A stretch of 64,000 nt of DNA from JAGRKR01 sp041397725. GTDB taxonomy: Bacteria > Pseudomonadota > Alphaproteobacteria > Rhizobiales > Hyphomicrobiaceae. The stretch is taken from the NCBI GenBank assembly GCA_041397725.1, contig JAWKVZ010000001.1, forward strand, positions 248,001-312,000, in the 5' to 3' direction. Made by a program: the position numbers and the translations under genes. This document shows positions 43,821-53,620 of this stretch, in pieces. Numbering within the stretch: position 1 is the stretch's first letter; each line of letters opens with the position of its first letter. A model generated the notes under the pieces. The model was not told the DNA's origin and searched no databases. It worked only from the letters and a program-made list of their open reading frames with translations.

Positions 43821-43895
43821 TGGTGGGCGGTGAAGGGGTCGAACCTCCGACACCCTGGGTGTAAACCAGGTGCTCTACCACTGAGCTAACCGCCC
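43821..43895 (-). tRNA. tRNA-Val (anticodon TAC)
   Basis: A 75-nt cloverleaf with encoded CCA. The acceptor GGGCGGT pairs with ACCGCCC. The anticodon stem CCTGG/CCAGG has loop TTTACAC, giving anticodon TAC. The T loop is TTCGACC and the discriminator is A. It sits between hupB and tRNA-Asp on the same strand. Confidence 0.97.
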
Positions 43896-43959
43896 ATGCG
43901 TCCCCGGCCATGCGACCCGTTCCGGCTCGACGCCGGGGACGAAGATTCGTAGTGCCGAC

Positions 43960-44232
43960 TTAGTTCAGCAGGTCCTTGAGCGTCTTCGACGCCTGGAACT
44001 TGGGCACCTTGGCCGCCTTGAGCTTGATCTCTGCACCCGTCTGCGGGTTGCGCGCGGTGCGAGCCGCACGCTTGGACACCTTGAACGTGCCGAAGCCCGG
44101 GATGCGAACTTCCTCGCCCTTCTTCATCACGTGCTGGATGTGGTTGATGATCGTATCGACCGCCACGCCCGCCTTCTCTTTCGTGATCTCGCACTCCTTC
44201 GCGACAGCGTCGACCAGATCCTTCTTGCTCAT
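43960..44232 (-). CDS. hupB: DNA-binding protein HU
   Basis: Histone-like protein that bends and compacts DNA in the nucleoid; 90 residues. It has the HU/IHF signature GFGTFKVSKRAARTARNPQT in the DNA-binding arm (about 46-65) and a typical helical N-terminus (KDLVDAVA). GAGGA lies 8 bp before the ATG. It follows lon, as in many proteobacteria, and precedes two tRNA genes. Confidence 0.97.
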   Translation of the reverse strand: MSKKDLVDAVAKECEITKEKAGVAVDTIINHIQHVMKKGEEVRIPGFGTFKVSKRAARTARNPQTGAEIKLKAAKVPKFQASKTLKDLLN

Positions 44233-44576
44233 TTTCGCAGTCCTCTTCCGCTGATGAAGTCTCGAGCCTCTGCGAGACGCCTCTGCCTCTGTTCAGAGGC
44301 GGACAACAACGCCGAAACGAACGGGGGCGTCAAGCCAAAAGACGCGCAAAACCCCGCTGTTTTCGGGCCTTCCACAGGGGTCCGAGGCGATTGAATGTCG
44401 TTCTGCAGCCCCCGCAAGGACCTCATCCGGAGTCTCTGAGGCGATCCCTGGAGCGGTCATTGCAGACCGCCTCCCACCCCGGCTGGAAGGATCTGGCGAC
44501 CGTCGGATCTCTCCCTCCGCGCAACCGCGAGAGATGGTGATCACAGTGCGTCGTGACGTGTCGCGCTGGCGGGCGC
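44233..44576. other. hupB upstream region
   Basis: Non-coding DNA between the hupB start and the lon terminator. It holds a possible hupB promoter: TTGACG (44333-44328), a 17-bp spacer, and a weak -10 GTTGTT (44310-44305). A perfect 7+2+7 palindrome GCCTCTG-TT-CAGAGGC (44285-44300) sits over the expected transcription start. Open frames here are not credible genes. Confidence 0.45.
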
Positions 44577-44582
44577 GCAAAC

Positions 44583-44616
44583 GAGAAACGCCGCCGTCGT
44601 GTCACGACGGCGGCGT
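44583..44616 (-). terminator. Rho-independent terminator of lon
   Basis: A perfect 12-bp stem (44588-44599 with 44605-44616, 5-nt loop TGTCA) begins 41 bp after the lon stop. On the - strand it is followed by TTTCTC and then GTTT. It is strong by stem and modest by T tract. Confidence 0.8.
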
Positions 44617-44657
44617 CTGTTCTCTTGTCGTGCGCCAGAAGCGCGCTGGACTGCGCC

Positions 44658-47087
44658 TCAGTGCGCGCGCACGCCCGGCGGAGTGCTGTCACCGGCCGGC
44701 GTCGGCTTAGCAGGGTCGCTGCCGGCCGTCGCCTCCTCCCACGACATCGCCTGCGGCGGGCGCAGCAGCGCCGCCACGAGCACCTCGTCCATGCGCGACA
44801 CCGGCACGATGTCGAGCTTGTTCTTCACCTCTTCCGGGATCTCCGCAAGGTCCTTGACGTTCTCCTCGGGGATGAGCACGCGCCTGATGCCGCCCCTGAG
44901 GGCTGCCAGAAGCTTCTCCTTGAGGCCGCCGATCGGAAGAACGCGCCCACGCAGCGTGATCTCGCCCGTCATCGCCACGTCCTTGCGGACGGGAATGCCG
45001 GTCAGCACCGAGATGATGGCGGTCACCATGGCGACGCCCGCCGACGGCCCGTCCTTAGGGGTCGCCCCCTCCGGCACGTGCACGTGGATGTCCTTCTTCT
45101 CGAACATGTCCGGTCGAATGCCGAAGTCGTGCGAGCGCGACCGCACGTAGGCATTGGCCGCCTGGATCGACTCCTTCATGACCTCGCGGAGGTTGCCGGT
45201 CACGGACATCTTGCCCTTGCCCGGCATCATGACGCCTTCGATCGTCAGCAGCTCGCCGCCGACCTCGGTCCACGCCAGACCGGTGACGACGCCGACCTGA
45301 TCCTCGGACTCCGCCTCGCCGAAGCGATACTTGGGCGGACCGAGGAACTCGGCCAGCGCGGCCTTCGTGACGACGATCTTCTTGGCGTCGGAGGTCATCA
45401 GACCCTTGACGGCCTTGCGGGCCAGCTTGGCCACCTCGCGCTCGAGACTGCGCACGCCCGCCTCACGCGTGTAGCGGCGGATCATCTCGAGCATGGCGTC
45501 GTCCTCGACCTCCAGCTCGCCGGGCTCGAGCCCGTGGGCCTGCAACTGGCCGGGCATGAGGTGGCGCTTGGTGATCTCGAGCTTCTCGTCCTCCGTGTAG
45601 CCGGCAAGCCGAATGATCTCCATCCGATCCATGAGGGCCGGCGGGATGTTCAGCGTGTTCGCCGTCGTCACGAACATCACGTTAGAGAGGTCGTAGTCCA
45701 CCTCGAGGTAGTGGTCGTTGAACGTGTGGTTCTGCTCGGGATCGAGCACCTCGAGCAGGGCCGAGGCCGGATCGCCGCGGAAGTCGGACCCCATCTTGTC
45801 GATCTCGTCGAGAAGGAACAGCGGATTGGTCCGCTTGGCCTTCTTCATCGACTGGATGATCTTGCCGGGCATGGAGCCGATGTAGGTGCGGCGATGACCG
45901 CGGACCTCGGCTTCGTCACGCACGCCGCCGAGGCTCATGCGCACGAACTCGCGGCCCGTGGCATTGGCGATCGACTTGCCGAGCGACGTCTTGCCGACAC
46001 CCGGAGGGCCGACGAGGCAGAGGATGGGCCCCTTGAGCTTGTTGGTGCGCGCCTGCACCGCGAGATACTCGAGGATGCGCTCCTTCACCTTCTCGAGGCC
46101 ATAGTGCTCCTTGTCGAGAACCTCCTGGGCCTCGGCCAGATCCTTCTTGACTTTTCCCTTGACGCCCCACGGGATCGACAGCAGCCAATCCAGGTAGTTG
46201 CGCACCACCGTCGCCTCGGCCGACATCGGGCTCATTTGCCGCAGCTTCTTCAGTTCGGCCAGAGCCTTCTCGCGCGCCTCCTTCGAGAGCTTGGTGTTCT
46301 CGATCTTCTCCTCGAACTCGGAGATGTCGTCGCGCTCGTCTGAATCGCCGAGTTCCTTCTGAATGGCCTTCATCTGCTCATTCAGATAGTACTCGCGCTG
46401 CGTCTTCTCCATCTGCCGCTTGACGCGCGAACGGATCTTGCGCTCGACCTGCAGCACGGAGATCTCGCTCTCCATCAGGCCGAAGATGCGCTCCAGCCGC
46501 GCCGAGACACTGGTGATCTCCAGCACCTCCTGCTTGTCGGCGATCTTGATGGCGAGATGCGAGGCGATGGTGTCGGCGAGCTTCGAGTAGTCCTCGATCT
46601 GGCTGACCGTGCCGAGCACCTCGGGGCTGATCTTCTTGTTGAGCTTCACGTAGCTGTCGAACTGCGAGACGACGGAGCGCGCCAGCGCCTCGATCTCATC
46701 GGATCGCCCGACGGACTCGTCGATCTTCTCGGCCTGGGCCTCGAAGAAGTCGGGGTTGTCGCGATAGCCCACGACGCGCGCGCGCGCCGCGCCCTCGACC
46801 AGCACCTTCACCGTGCCGTCGGGAAGCTTCAGCAGTTGCAGCACCGAGGCGAGCGTTCCCACCCCGAAAATCGCGTCGGTCGCCGGGTCGTCGTCGCCAG
46901 CGTTCTTCTGCGTCACGAGGAGGATGTGCTTATCCGTGCGCATCACCTCTTCGAGGGCATTGATCGACTTCTCGCGCCCCACGAACAGCGGCACGATCAT
47001 GTAGGGGAATACGACGATGTCTCGCAAAGGAAGAACGGGATAGAACTCCGCGCCGCTCTTGCCCTTGCCCTGCTTTTCTTCGCTCAT
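44658..47087 (-). CDS. lon: ATP-dependent protease Lon
   Basis: Cytosolic AAA+ serine protease for damaged and regulatory proteins. 809 residues: N-terminal LON substrate domain (about 17-210), coiled-coil, AAA+ module with Walker A GPPGVGKTSLGKS (about 360), and the C-terminal protease domain. The protease domain has Ser in PKDGPSAGVAM and Lys in LPIGGLKEKLLAA. ATG 47087 has GGAAGG 6 bp upstream; an ATG two codons earlier abuts that site. It lies between clpX and hupB and has its own terminator. Confidence 0.97.
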   Translation of the reverse strand: MSEEKQGKGKSGAEFYPVLPLRDIVVFPYMIVPLFVGREKSINALEEVMRTDKHILLVTQKNAGDDDPATDAIFGVGTLASVLQLLKLPDGTVKVLVEGAARARVVGYRDNPDFFEAQAEKIDESVGRSDEIEALARSVVSQFDSYVKLNKKISPEVLGTVSQIEDYSKLADTIASHLAIKIADKQEVLEITSVSARLERIFGLMESEISVLQVERKIRSRVKRQMEKTQREYYLNEQMKAIQKELGDSDERDDISEFEEKIENTKLSKEAREKALAELKKLRQMSPMSAEATVVRNYLDWLLSIPWGVKGKVKKDLAEAQEVLDKEHYGLEKVKERILEYLAVQARTNKLKGPILCLVGPPGVGKTSLGKSIANATGREFVRMSLGGVRDEAEVRGHRRTYIGSMPGKIIQSMKKAKRTNPLFLLDEIDKMGSDFRGDPASALLEVLDPEQNHTFNDHYLEVDYDLSNVMFVTTANTLNIPPALMDRMEIIRLAGYTEDEKLEITKRHLMPGQLQAHGLEPGELEVEDDAMLEMIRRYTREAGVRSLEREVAKLARKAVKGLMTSDAKKIVVTKAALAEFLGPPKYRFGEAESEDQVGVVTGLAWTEVGGELLTIEGVMMPGKGKMSVTGNLREVMKESIQAANAYVRSRSHDFGIRPDMFEKKDIHVHVPEGATPKDGPSAGVAMVTAIISVLTGIPVRKDVAMTGEITLRGRVLPIGGLKEKLLAALRGGIRRVLIPEENVKDLAEIPEEVKNKLDIVPVSRMDEVLVAALLRPPQAMSWEEATAGSDPAKPTPAGDSTPPGVRAH

Positions 47088-47465
47088 GGTCATCCTTCCC
47101 GGTCGTTCCGCCTGCCAGGCCCCAGCACGATGCTAGTGGCGACCTGTGGCGGTCGATTGTTGAATCTTCGGCAGAAGATGCCGCATTCCAGCTCACCCGA
47201 TGGTCCGCCCTCTCCAGAGGCGCGGCTCGACCGGATGCACAGTCACGCAACTTGCATATGCCAAACAACAAGCTTGGAGAAGTGGGCCTTCACTGTGGCG
47301 ACGTCAAGTCCCGAAGACGATCAGGGCAAACTACCCCTGGACCCCCTCCGCCTCCGGCCCGCCGCGCTCTACGCAGCAACGACGACCGGCCTTACCCCGA
47401 CGCAACACCCGCGCACGCCGATACGCTGCCGCGTCGGCCATGCGAGCGGCCAGCCGCGCACGTCC
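47088..47465. other. lon upstream region
   Basis: 378 bp between clpX and lon with no credible gene. It contains one heat-shock-promoter-like site, described separately. The remaining open frames are compositional. Confidence 0.5.
47280..47308 (-). promoter_or_regulatory. Candidate RpoH (heat-shock) promoter of lon
   Basis: CTTGAC (47308-47303) and CCCACTT (47286-47280) on the - strand, 16 bp apart. They resemble the CTTGAA / CCNNAT-type elements recognised by sigma-32 in alphaproteobacteria. The leader would be about 180 nt. Lon is a classical heat-shock gene, which makes the match more plausible, but the -10 is imperfect. Confidence 0.4.
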
Positions 47466-48716
<1,251 letters not shown>

Positions 48717-48942
48717 TCGTCTCTCTCGTCTGTCGCGTTCAAAGCGCGATCCGTGGGGCCCGCACCTGGGGGCTGTTGGGGCGGCCAACCGTCGACGCCC
48801 CGCCGAACTGGCTTTACGACCAGTGATCCATGACGGTGATCCCTGGCAGAGCTACGCGGAATCCCTTTGAGGCGATCTCAGCATGCCTACCCGCACCAGA
48901 TCAAGGTCAGATCTCCGGCGCCCACTGCACAGACCTCGGGGA

Positions 48943-48974
48943 GCCACACTCTGGGACGCCATTGCCACACTCTG
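48943..48974 (-). repeat. Two direct repeats next to the clpX promoter
   Basis: GCCACACTCTG occurs at 48943-48953 and again at 48964-48974, exactly 21 bp apart, or two helical turns. They lie just downstream of a candidate clpX -10, consistent with tandem binding of a regulator. Confidence 0.5.
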
Positions 48975-48980
48975 TGGATA

Positions 48981-49009
48981 ATCATGGGTGACCCGCGCCA
49001 CAAGGGCAA
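48981..49009 (-). promoter_or_regulatory. Candidate promoter of clpX
   Basis: TTGCCC (49009-49004), a 17-bp spacer, then CATGAT (48986-48981) on the - strand, followed by AT-rich TATCC. It is about 265 bp upstream of clpX and immediately upstream of the direct repeats. Confidence 0.4.
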
Positions 49010-49142
49010 GGGGGGATTGCAACTAAGGGCAAGAAATCCCTAGGCCGCCGATGAGCCCCCTGTCCGCTGCGGTGCCGCGGTCGCGGTGCGACGGTCTTCC
49101 ACGATATCTCGGGCGATTGTGGGGCGCGCGTTGCGCGACCGC

Positions 49143-49787
49143 TCACTCCTTGGCCTTCGTCCCGGCGCCCTCGACCTCCTCGCGCTTCGTCAGAACCCTG
49201 TCGATCAGCCCGAAATCCTTGGCCTGGTCGGCAGTCATGAAGTAGTCGCGGTCGAGGGTCTTCTCGATCATCTCATAGCTCTGGCCGGTGTGCGTCACGT
49301 ACACCTCGTTGAGGCGCCGCTTCATCTTGATGATGTCCTCGGCGTGGCGCTCGATGTCGCTGGCCTGCCCCGAGAAGCCGCCGGACGGCTGGTGCACCAT
49401 GATGCGGGCGTTGGGCAGCGCGAAGCGCATGTCCTTGGCGCCAGAGCACAGCAGGAGCGAGCCCATGGACGCCGCCTGCCCGATGCACAGCGTCGCCACC
49501 GGCGGCTTGATGAACTGCATGGTGTCGTAGATCGCCATGCCGGACGTCACCACGCCGCCCGGCGAGTTGATGTACATGGCGATCTCTTTCTTCGGGTTCT
49601 CGGACTCGAGGAACAGCAGCTGCGCCGTCACCAGCGTCGCCATATGGTCCTCGATCGGGCCGGTCACGAAGATGATGCGCTCCTTCAGCAGGCGCGAATA
49701 AATGTCGTAGGCCCGCTCGCCGCGATTGGTCTGCTCGACGACCATCGGAACCAGCGTGTTGGTGAGGAGTTCGACCGGATCTCGCAT
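49143..49787 (-). CDS. clpP: ATP-dependent Clp protease proteolytic subunit
   Basis: Tetradecameric serine peptidase partner of ClpX. 214 residues, with catalytic Ser107 (GQAASMGS) and His132 (MVHQPSGG), and the NSPGG loop at about 74-78. The start ATG 49787 (MRDPVELLTNTLVP) has GGGAG 9 bp upstream; an 18-codon upstream extension is not conserved. It lies downstream of tig, a conserved tig-clpP-clpX order. Confidence 0.97.
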   Translation of the reverse strand: MRDPVELLTNTLVPMVVEQTNRGERAYDIYSRLLKERIIFVTGPIEDHMATLVTAQLLFLESENPKKEIAMYINSPGGVVTSGMAIYDTMQFIKPPVATLCIGQAASMGSLLLCSGAKDMRFALPNARIMVHQPSGGFSGQASDIERHAEDIIKMKRRLNEVYVTHTGQSYEMIEKTLDRDYFMTADQAKDFGLIDRVLTKREEVEGAGTKAKE

Positions 49788-49928
49788 GAAAATTGGCTCC
49801 CTGGGATGGACTGTCGCGAAGTTGGGATCTGGCTCACGCACGTCACAGCACGCCAGCGGCTGAGACCGGCAGGCGCCGGCAGCACGAGCGAAGGCGTCGC
49901 GGTGCGACGCGCTTCGGGCCGCGCAGCC

Positions 49929-51278
49929 TCAATCGGCATCCTCGTCGGGCTTGACGAGCTCCTCGACGCTGACGGGAACGTCCTCGACCTTCGCCAGCTC
50001 GACGACGAAGTTGACGACCTTCTCCTCGAGCAGAGGGGCGCGCAGATCGGCGAGCGCGCCCGGCGTCTTCTCGTAGTACTCGTAGACCATGCGCTCCTGG
50101 CCCGGGAACTGGCGGGCCTGCTCGACCATGGCGCGGCGCAGCTCGTCGTTCGAGACCTCGAGCTTGTTGCGATCGGCGATCTCGGCGATCACCAGCCCGA
50201 GCCGCACACGCCGTTCGGCGATGCGACGATAGTCGGCGCGCGCCTCGTCCTCGGTCTTGCCCTCGTCCGCCAGTGTGCGGTTGGCGCGCTTCAGCTCTTC
50301 CTGCACCTGCTTCCAGATGCCCTCGAACTCGTTGTCGACGAGGGTCGGCGGCAGGGAGAACGTGTGCGCCTTGTCCAGAGCGTCGAACATGCGCCGCTTA
50401 AGCTTCGAACGGCCGATCTGCTCGTATTCCTCGCCGAGGCGCGCCTTGATCATGGTGCGCAGGGCAGACAGGTCCTCGGCTCCGAGCGTCTTGGCGAAAT
50501 CGTCGTCCACCGCCGGCTTGCTCGGCTCGGCGACCTCTTTCACCTTGACCGCGAACACGGCTTCCTTGCCGGCTAGTGTCCGCTCCTGGTACTCCGCCGG
50601 GAAGTTGGCGGTCACGGAGCGCTCCTCGCCGGCTTTCACACCGATCAGCCCCTCGCTGAAGCCGGGAATGAAGCCACCGGCGCCGAGCACGAGCTGCATG
50701 TCCTCGCCGGTGCCGCCTTCGAAGGCCTCGTCGCCGATTCTGCCGACGAAGTCGATGGTCAGGCGATCACCATCCTGGGCGGCGCGGTCGGCGGCAGCCG
50801 TGTAGGTGACGTTGCGCTCGGCCAGCTCGGCCAGGGCCTTCTCCGTCGCCTCGTCGCTGACCTCGGCCACCGGACGCTTGAGCGTCAGCGTCGCCAGATC
50901 CGCGAGCGTGATGTCGGGCAGCACCTCGAACGACATGGTGTAGGCAAGATCGGCCTTGCCGTCGATGATCGCCTCTATCTCCTGGCGATCCTCGGTGACC
51001 TCGATCTTCGGCTGCATCGCCGGACGCTCGTTGCGGTCGGATAGAGCCTTCTGGCTCGTCTCGGACAGCGTCTGCTCCACGACCTCGGCCATGACCGAAC
51101 GGCCGTAGACCTTGCGCAGATGCGCAAGCGGCACCTTGCCCTGCCGGAAGCCCTTGAGCCGCACGGTGTCCTTCATCTGGTCGAGCCGCGCCGCCAATTT
51201 GTCATTGAGCTCGCTAGCGCCGACCACGACCTTCAGCGTTCGCCTCAAACCTTCCGAACTCGCCTCTGTGATTTGCAT
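49929..51278 (-). CDS. tig: Trigger factor
   Basis: Ribosome-associated chaperone and peptidyl-prolyl isomerase. 449 residues: N-terminal ribosome-binding domain with the GFRQGKVP signature (about 43-50), FKBP-type PPIase domain (about 160-245; DRLTIDFVGRIGDEAFEGG), and a long helical C-terminal chaperone domain. It lies downstream of tRNA-Leu and upstream of clpP. Confidence 0.97.
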   Translation of the reverse strand: MQITEASSEGLRRTLKVVVGASELNDKLAARLDQMKDTVRLKGFRQGKVPLAHLRKVYGRSVMAEVVEQTLSETSQKALSDRNERPAMQPKIEVTEDRQEIEAIIDGKADLAYTMSFEVLPDITLADLATLTLKRPVAEVSDEATEKALAELAERNVTYTAAADRAAQDGDRLTIDFVGRIGDEAFEGGTGEDMQLVLGAGGFIPGFSEGLIGVKAGEERSVTANFPAEYQERTLAGKEAVFAVKVKEVAEPSKPAVDDDFAKTLGAEDLSALRTMIKARLGEEYEQIGRSKLKRRMFDALDKAHTFSLPPTLVDNEFEGIWKQVQEELKRANRTLADEGKTEDEARADYRRIAERRVRLGLVIAEIADRNKLEVSNDELRRAMVEQARQFPGQERMVYEYYEKTPGALADLRAPLLEEKVVNFVVELAKVEDVPVSVEELVKPDEDAD

Positions 51279-51362
51279 GACCTGCCAGAACCTGCCTCAA
51301 TCTCCAACAACGCACCACCCACCACCCGCGCCGCAACTCCCGCACCGAGATGCCGGAAGAAG

Positions 51363-51447
<85 letters not shown>

Positions 51448-51736
51448 GCGCCTTGGGTAAAGCGCCTGCACGCAGCCAGGGACCGGCGCCGCACGGACGC
51501 CGCTGCGGGCGCGAGCTATATCACGTCTCCCCCGCCGCGTGCTACCCGTGCACCAGTCGTATCGTGGCAAAGACGCCGCAATGCTCCCGGTTATCCAAGC
51601 GCCGACCCTTACCACGGCGGCTGTTCGGACATATATCTGGCCAAGTCCCGTGGAATCAATCGGGATGGTGACACGTGATGAAGTCTGGCCGGCGGCAAAC
51701 CTCTTGCGCCCCCAGCGCCTATTGGATCGGACACGG

Positions 51737-52420
51737 ATGCGCTCCTCCCTCATCGCCGGATTAATCGTTGTATTGGCCGCCGCAGTCGTGGCACTGGCCC
51801 CGGGTCTGGCGTCGGCGGACCCGCTGAGGCCTGCGGTAGCCACCATCAAGCGCATCCAGGGACCGGTCGAGCTCCTCTCGGCGACCGCCCCGGCGGTGCC
51901 CGCCCGCGTCGGCATGACCCTGTCGCCCAAGGATCGCATCCAGACCGGCGATAAAGCGCGAGCCCTGCTCGTCTTCGTGGACGGCTCCGAGCTGACCATC
52001 GGCGAAAGCGCCGAGATCGTCATCGACGAGTACCTCTATAATCCCAAAGCGCAGCGGGGCCGCTCGTTCCTGGCTGTTCTCAAAGGCGCGTTCCGCTTCA
52101 CAACCGGCAAGCTCGGCGGGCTCGCGGACCGCAAGATCGAGGTGCGCACGCGCGCGGCGAACCTCGCCGTCCGCGGCACCGACTTCTGGGGTGGTGTGCT
52201 CGATGGCGCGCTGAGCGTCGTTGTCTTCGCGGGCCGCGTCGAGGTTCAGACGCGCGTCGGTTCGCAGATCCTGGACAAGCCGCGCCAGGGCACAACGATC
52301 GCATTGCACAACAGCGGTGATCCCGCGCTCGTCGGTACTGCCGCCTCCGCGCCGACCGCCCCCGCCATCTGGCAGGATGCGAAGGTCGCCCAGGCCGTGG
52401 ATACCATCAGCTTCAGGTAG
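51737..52420 (+). CDS. Secreted FecR-domain protein
   Basis: 227-residue exported protein. ATG 51737 starts a signal peptide (RSSLIAGLIVVLAAAVVALA, cleaved near LASA). A FecR-type domain covers about residues 65-170 (DRIQTGDKARALLVFVDGSE, then RTRAANLAVRGTDFWGG). No FecA, FecI or membrane anchor is nearby, so the classical iron-citrate signalling role is unlikely. Such stand-alone periplasmic FecR-like proteins are of unknown function. The frame continues upstream, but the signal peptide sets the start. It is convergent with the following hydrolase. Confidence 0.8.
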   Translation: MRSSLIAGLIVVLAAAVVALAPGLASADPLRPAVATIKRIQGPVELLSATAPAVPARVGMTLSPKDRIQTGDKARALLVFVDGSELTIGESAEIVIDEYLYNPKAQRGRSFLAVLKGAFRFTTGKLGGLADRKIEVRTRAANLAVRGTDFWGGVLDGALSVVVFAGRVEVQTRVGSQILDKPRQGTTIALHNSGDPALVGTAASAPTAPAIWQDAKVAQAVDTISFR

Positions 52421-52425
52421 TGCGT

Positions 52426-52460
52426 CAGGGCCGCGTGGCCCTGATCCGCGACCCGGATCA
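52426..52460. terminator. Paired hairpins between convergent genes
   Basis: Two adjacent perfect 7-bp stems: CAGGGCC/GGCCCTG (52426-52443) and TGATCCG/CGGATCA (52442-52460). They lie between the FecR-domain gene and the metallo-hydrolase; the second includes the hydrolase stop codon. They have no T tract, so termination is likely inefficient or Rho-assisted. Confidence 0.4.
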
Positions 52461-53450
52461 GAGCTGCCAGCGCCAGAGGTCCGGCAGCCAGCGATAGGCG
52501 TTGCCGACACGCGTCACCCGGCCCACGCCCGGAAACGGCAGATGGAAGCCGAGCAGGCCCATCCGGTCCGTCGCCAGCATGTCCAGCAGCTTCTTTCGCG
52601 TCGCCGCCCCCGCGGCTCCGTCCATATCGGCGCGCGGCTGCCACTCCGGGCGCTCGAACGAAACCTGAGCATGAGTGATCGCATCGCCGGCGATCAGCAG
52701 CTTCTCGCGGCCGTTGGACACGACAACGCTGCAATGACCGGGCGTATGGCCGTGCGTGCCGAGAAGCGTCACCCCCGGCACGATCTCCACGCCGGGCTTC
52801 AGCCGCTTTGTGCGCGCCGCGATGGCGCCGAGTTGTCGCCGCGCCCCGAGTGCGAACCCCTGGAACTCGGCCGGCAGGCGCTTGCCCGCCGCATCCGTCG
52901 CCCAGAACTCCCATTCCGCCTCGGCGATGTGAAAGGTGGCCTTGGGAAAACGCAGGCTGCCGTCGAGCTCGTCGGTCAACCCCCAGATGTGATCGGGGTG
53001 GCCATGCGTCAGAATGACATGGTCGACATCGTCAGGCTTGTAGCCGGCGGCCACGAGATTGTCGGACAGCTTTCCGGCCGTCGCCTGGAAGTTCAACCCG
53101 GCCCCGACATCGACGAGGATCAGCGCATCGCCTGTATTGATGATAGCGGCGTTGAGGTGGGACATCACGCGGTCGGGATCGAGCAGAGAGGCCTTCAGCA
53201 TGGCCTTCAGCTCGACCTCGGTCACGTTGGTCGCGAGCATGCTCGTCGGCAGGATCAGGTTCCCGTCGCTGAGCACCGAGACCTCGAAGCGGCCGACCTT
53301 GAAGCGAAAATAGCCGGGTGCCTGGGTTCCCTTGAGCGCAGCACGCGCGAGAGCAGGCGCTGTCGTCAGACCCTCCGCCAAACCCACGACGCCCAGGGCG
53401 GCAGACGCCGACAACACTGATCTGCGACTGATGGATCTCGACCTCGGCAT
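52458..53450 (-). CDS. Tat-exported metallo-beta-lactamase-fold hydrolase
   Basis: 330-residue MBL-fold protein. The N-terminus SRRSVLSASAALGVVGLA is a twin-arginine (Tat) signal, so the enzyme is folded and probably metallated before export to the periplasm. Zinc motifs are THGHPDHIWG (about 149-158), a second histidine in GTHGHTPGHCS, and an Asp in AGDAITHAQ. The C-terminal block resembles quorum-quenching lactonase / MBL-fold hydrolase families; the substrate cannot be named. The start ATG 53450 is preceded by GGGAGG. There is no neighbour that clarifies its role. Confidence 0.85.
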   Translation of the reverse strand: MPRSRSISRRSVLSASAALGVVGLAEGLTTAPALARAALKGTQAPGYFRFKVGRFEVSVLSDGNLILPTSMLATNVTEVELKAMLKASLLDPDRVMSHLNAAIINTGDALILVDVGAGLNFQATAGKLSDNLVAAGYKPDDVDHVILTHGHPDHIWGLTDELDGSLRFPKATFHIAEAEWEFWATDAAGKRLPAEFQGFALGARRQLGAIAARTKRLKPGVEIVPGVTLLGTHGHTPGHCSVVVSNGREKLLIAGDAITHAQVSFERPEWQPRADMDGAAGAATRKKLLDMLATDRMGLLGFHLPFPGVGRVTRVGNAYRWLPDLWRWQL

Positions 53451-53620
53451 CACCCCTCCCCACTCCTTGAACCCGCCGCCCTATATTTGACCACCAGCAC
53501 CACTTCGAACAAGGGGTGTCCGCGTCTTCCTCGTTCACACGGGCCAATAGAAAACGCCAACGGCGCGCCGGTCCTACAGGGAGCGGCGCGCCGTCGTGGG
53601 AGGGAAACGCGAGAGAGAGA

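Larger units (their letters stand above)
48717..49142. other. clpX upstream region
   Basis: Non-coding DNA between clpP and clpX. It holds a candidate promoter with a pair of direct repeats, listed separately. No credible small gene is seen. Confidence 0.5.
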
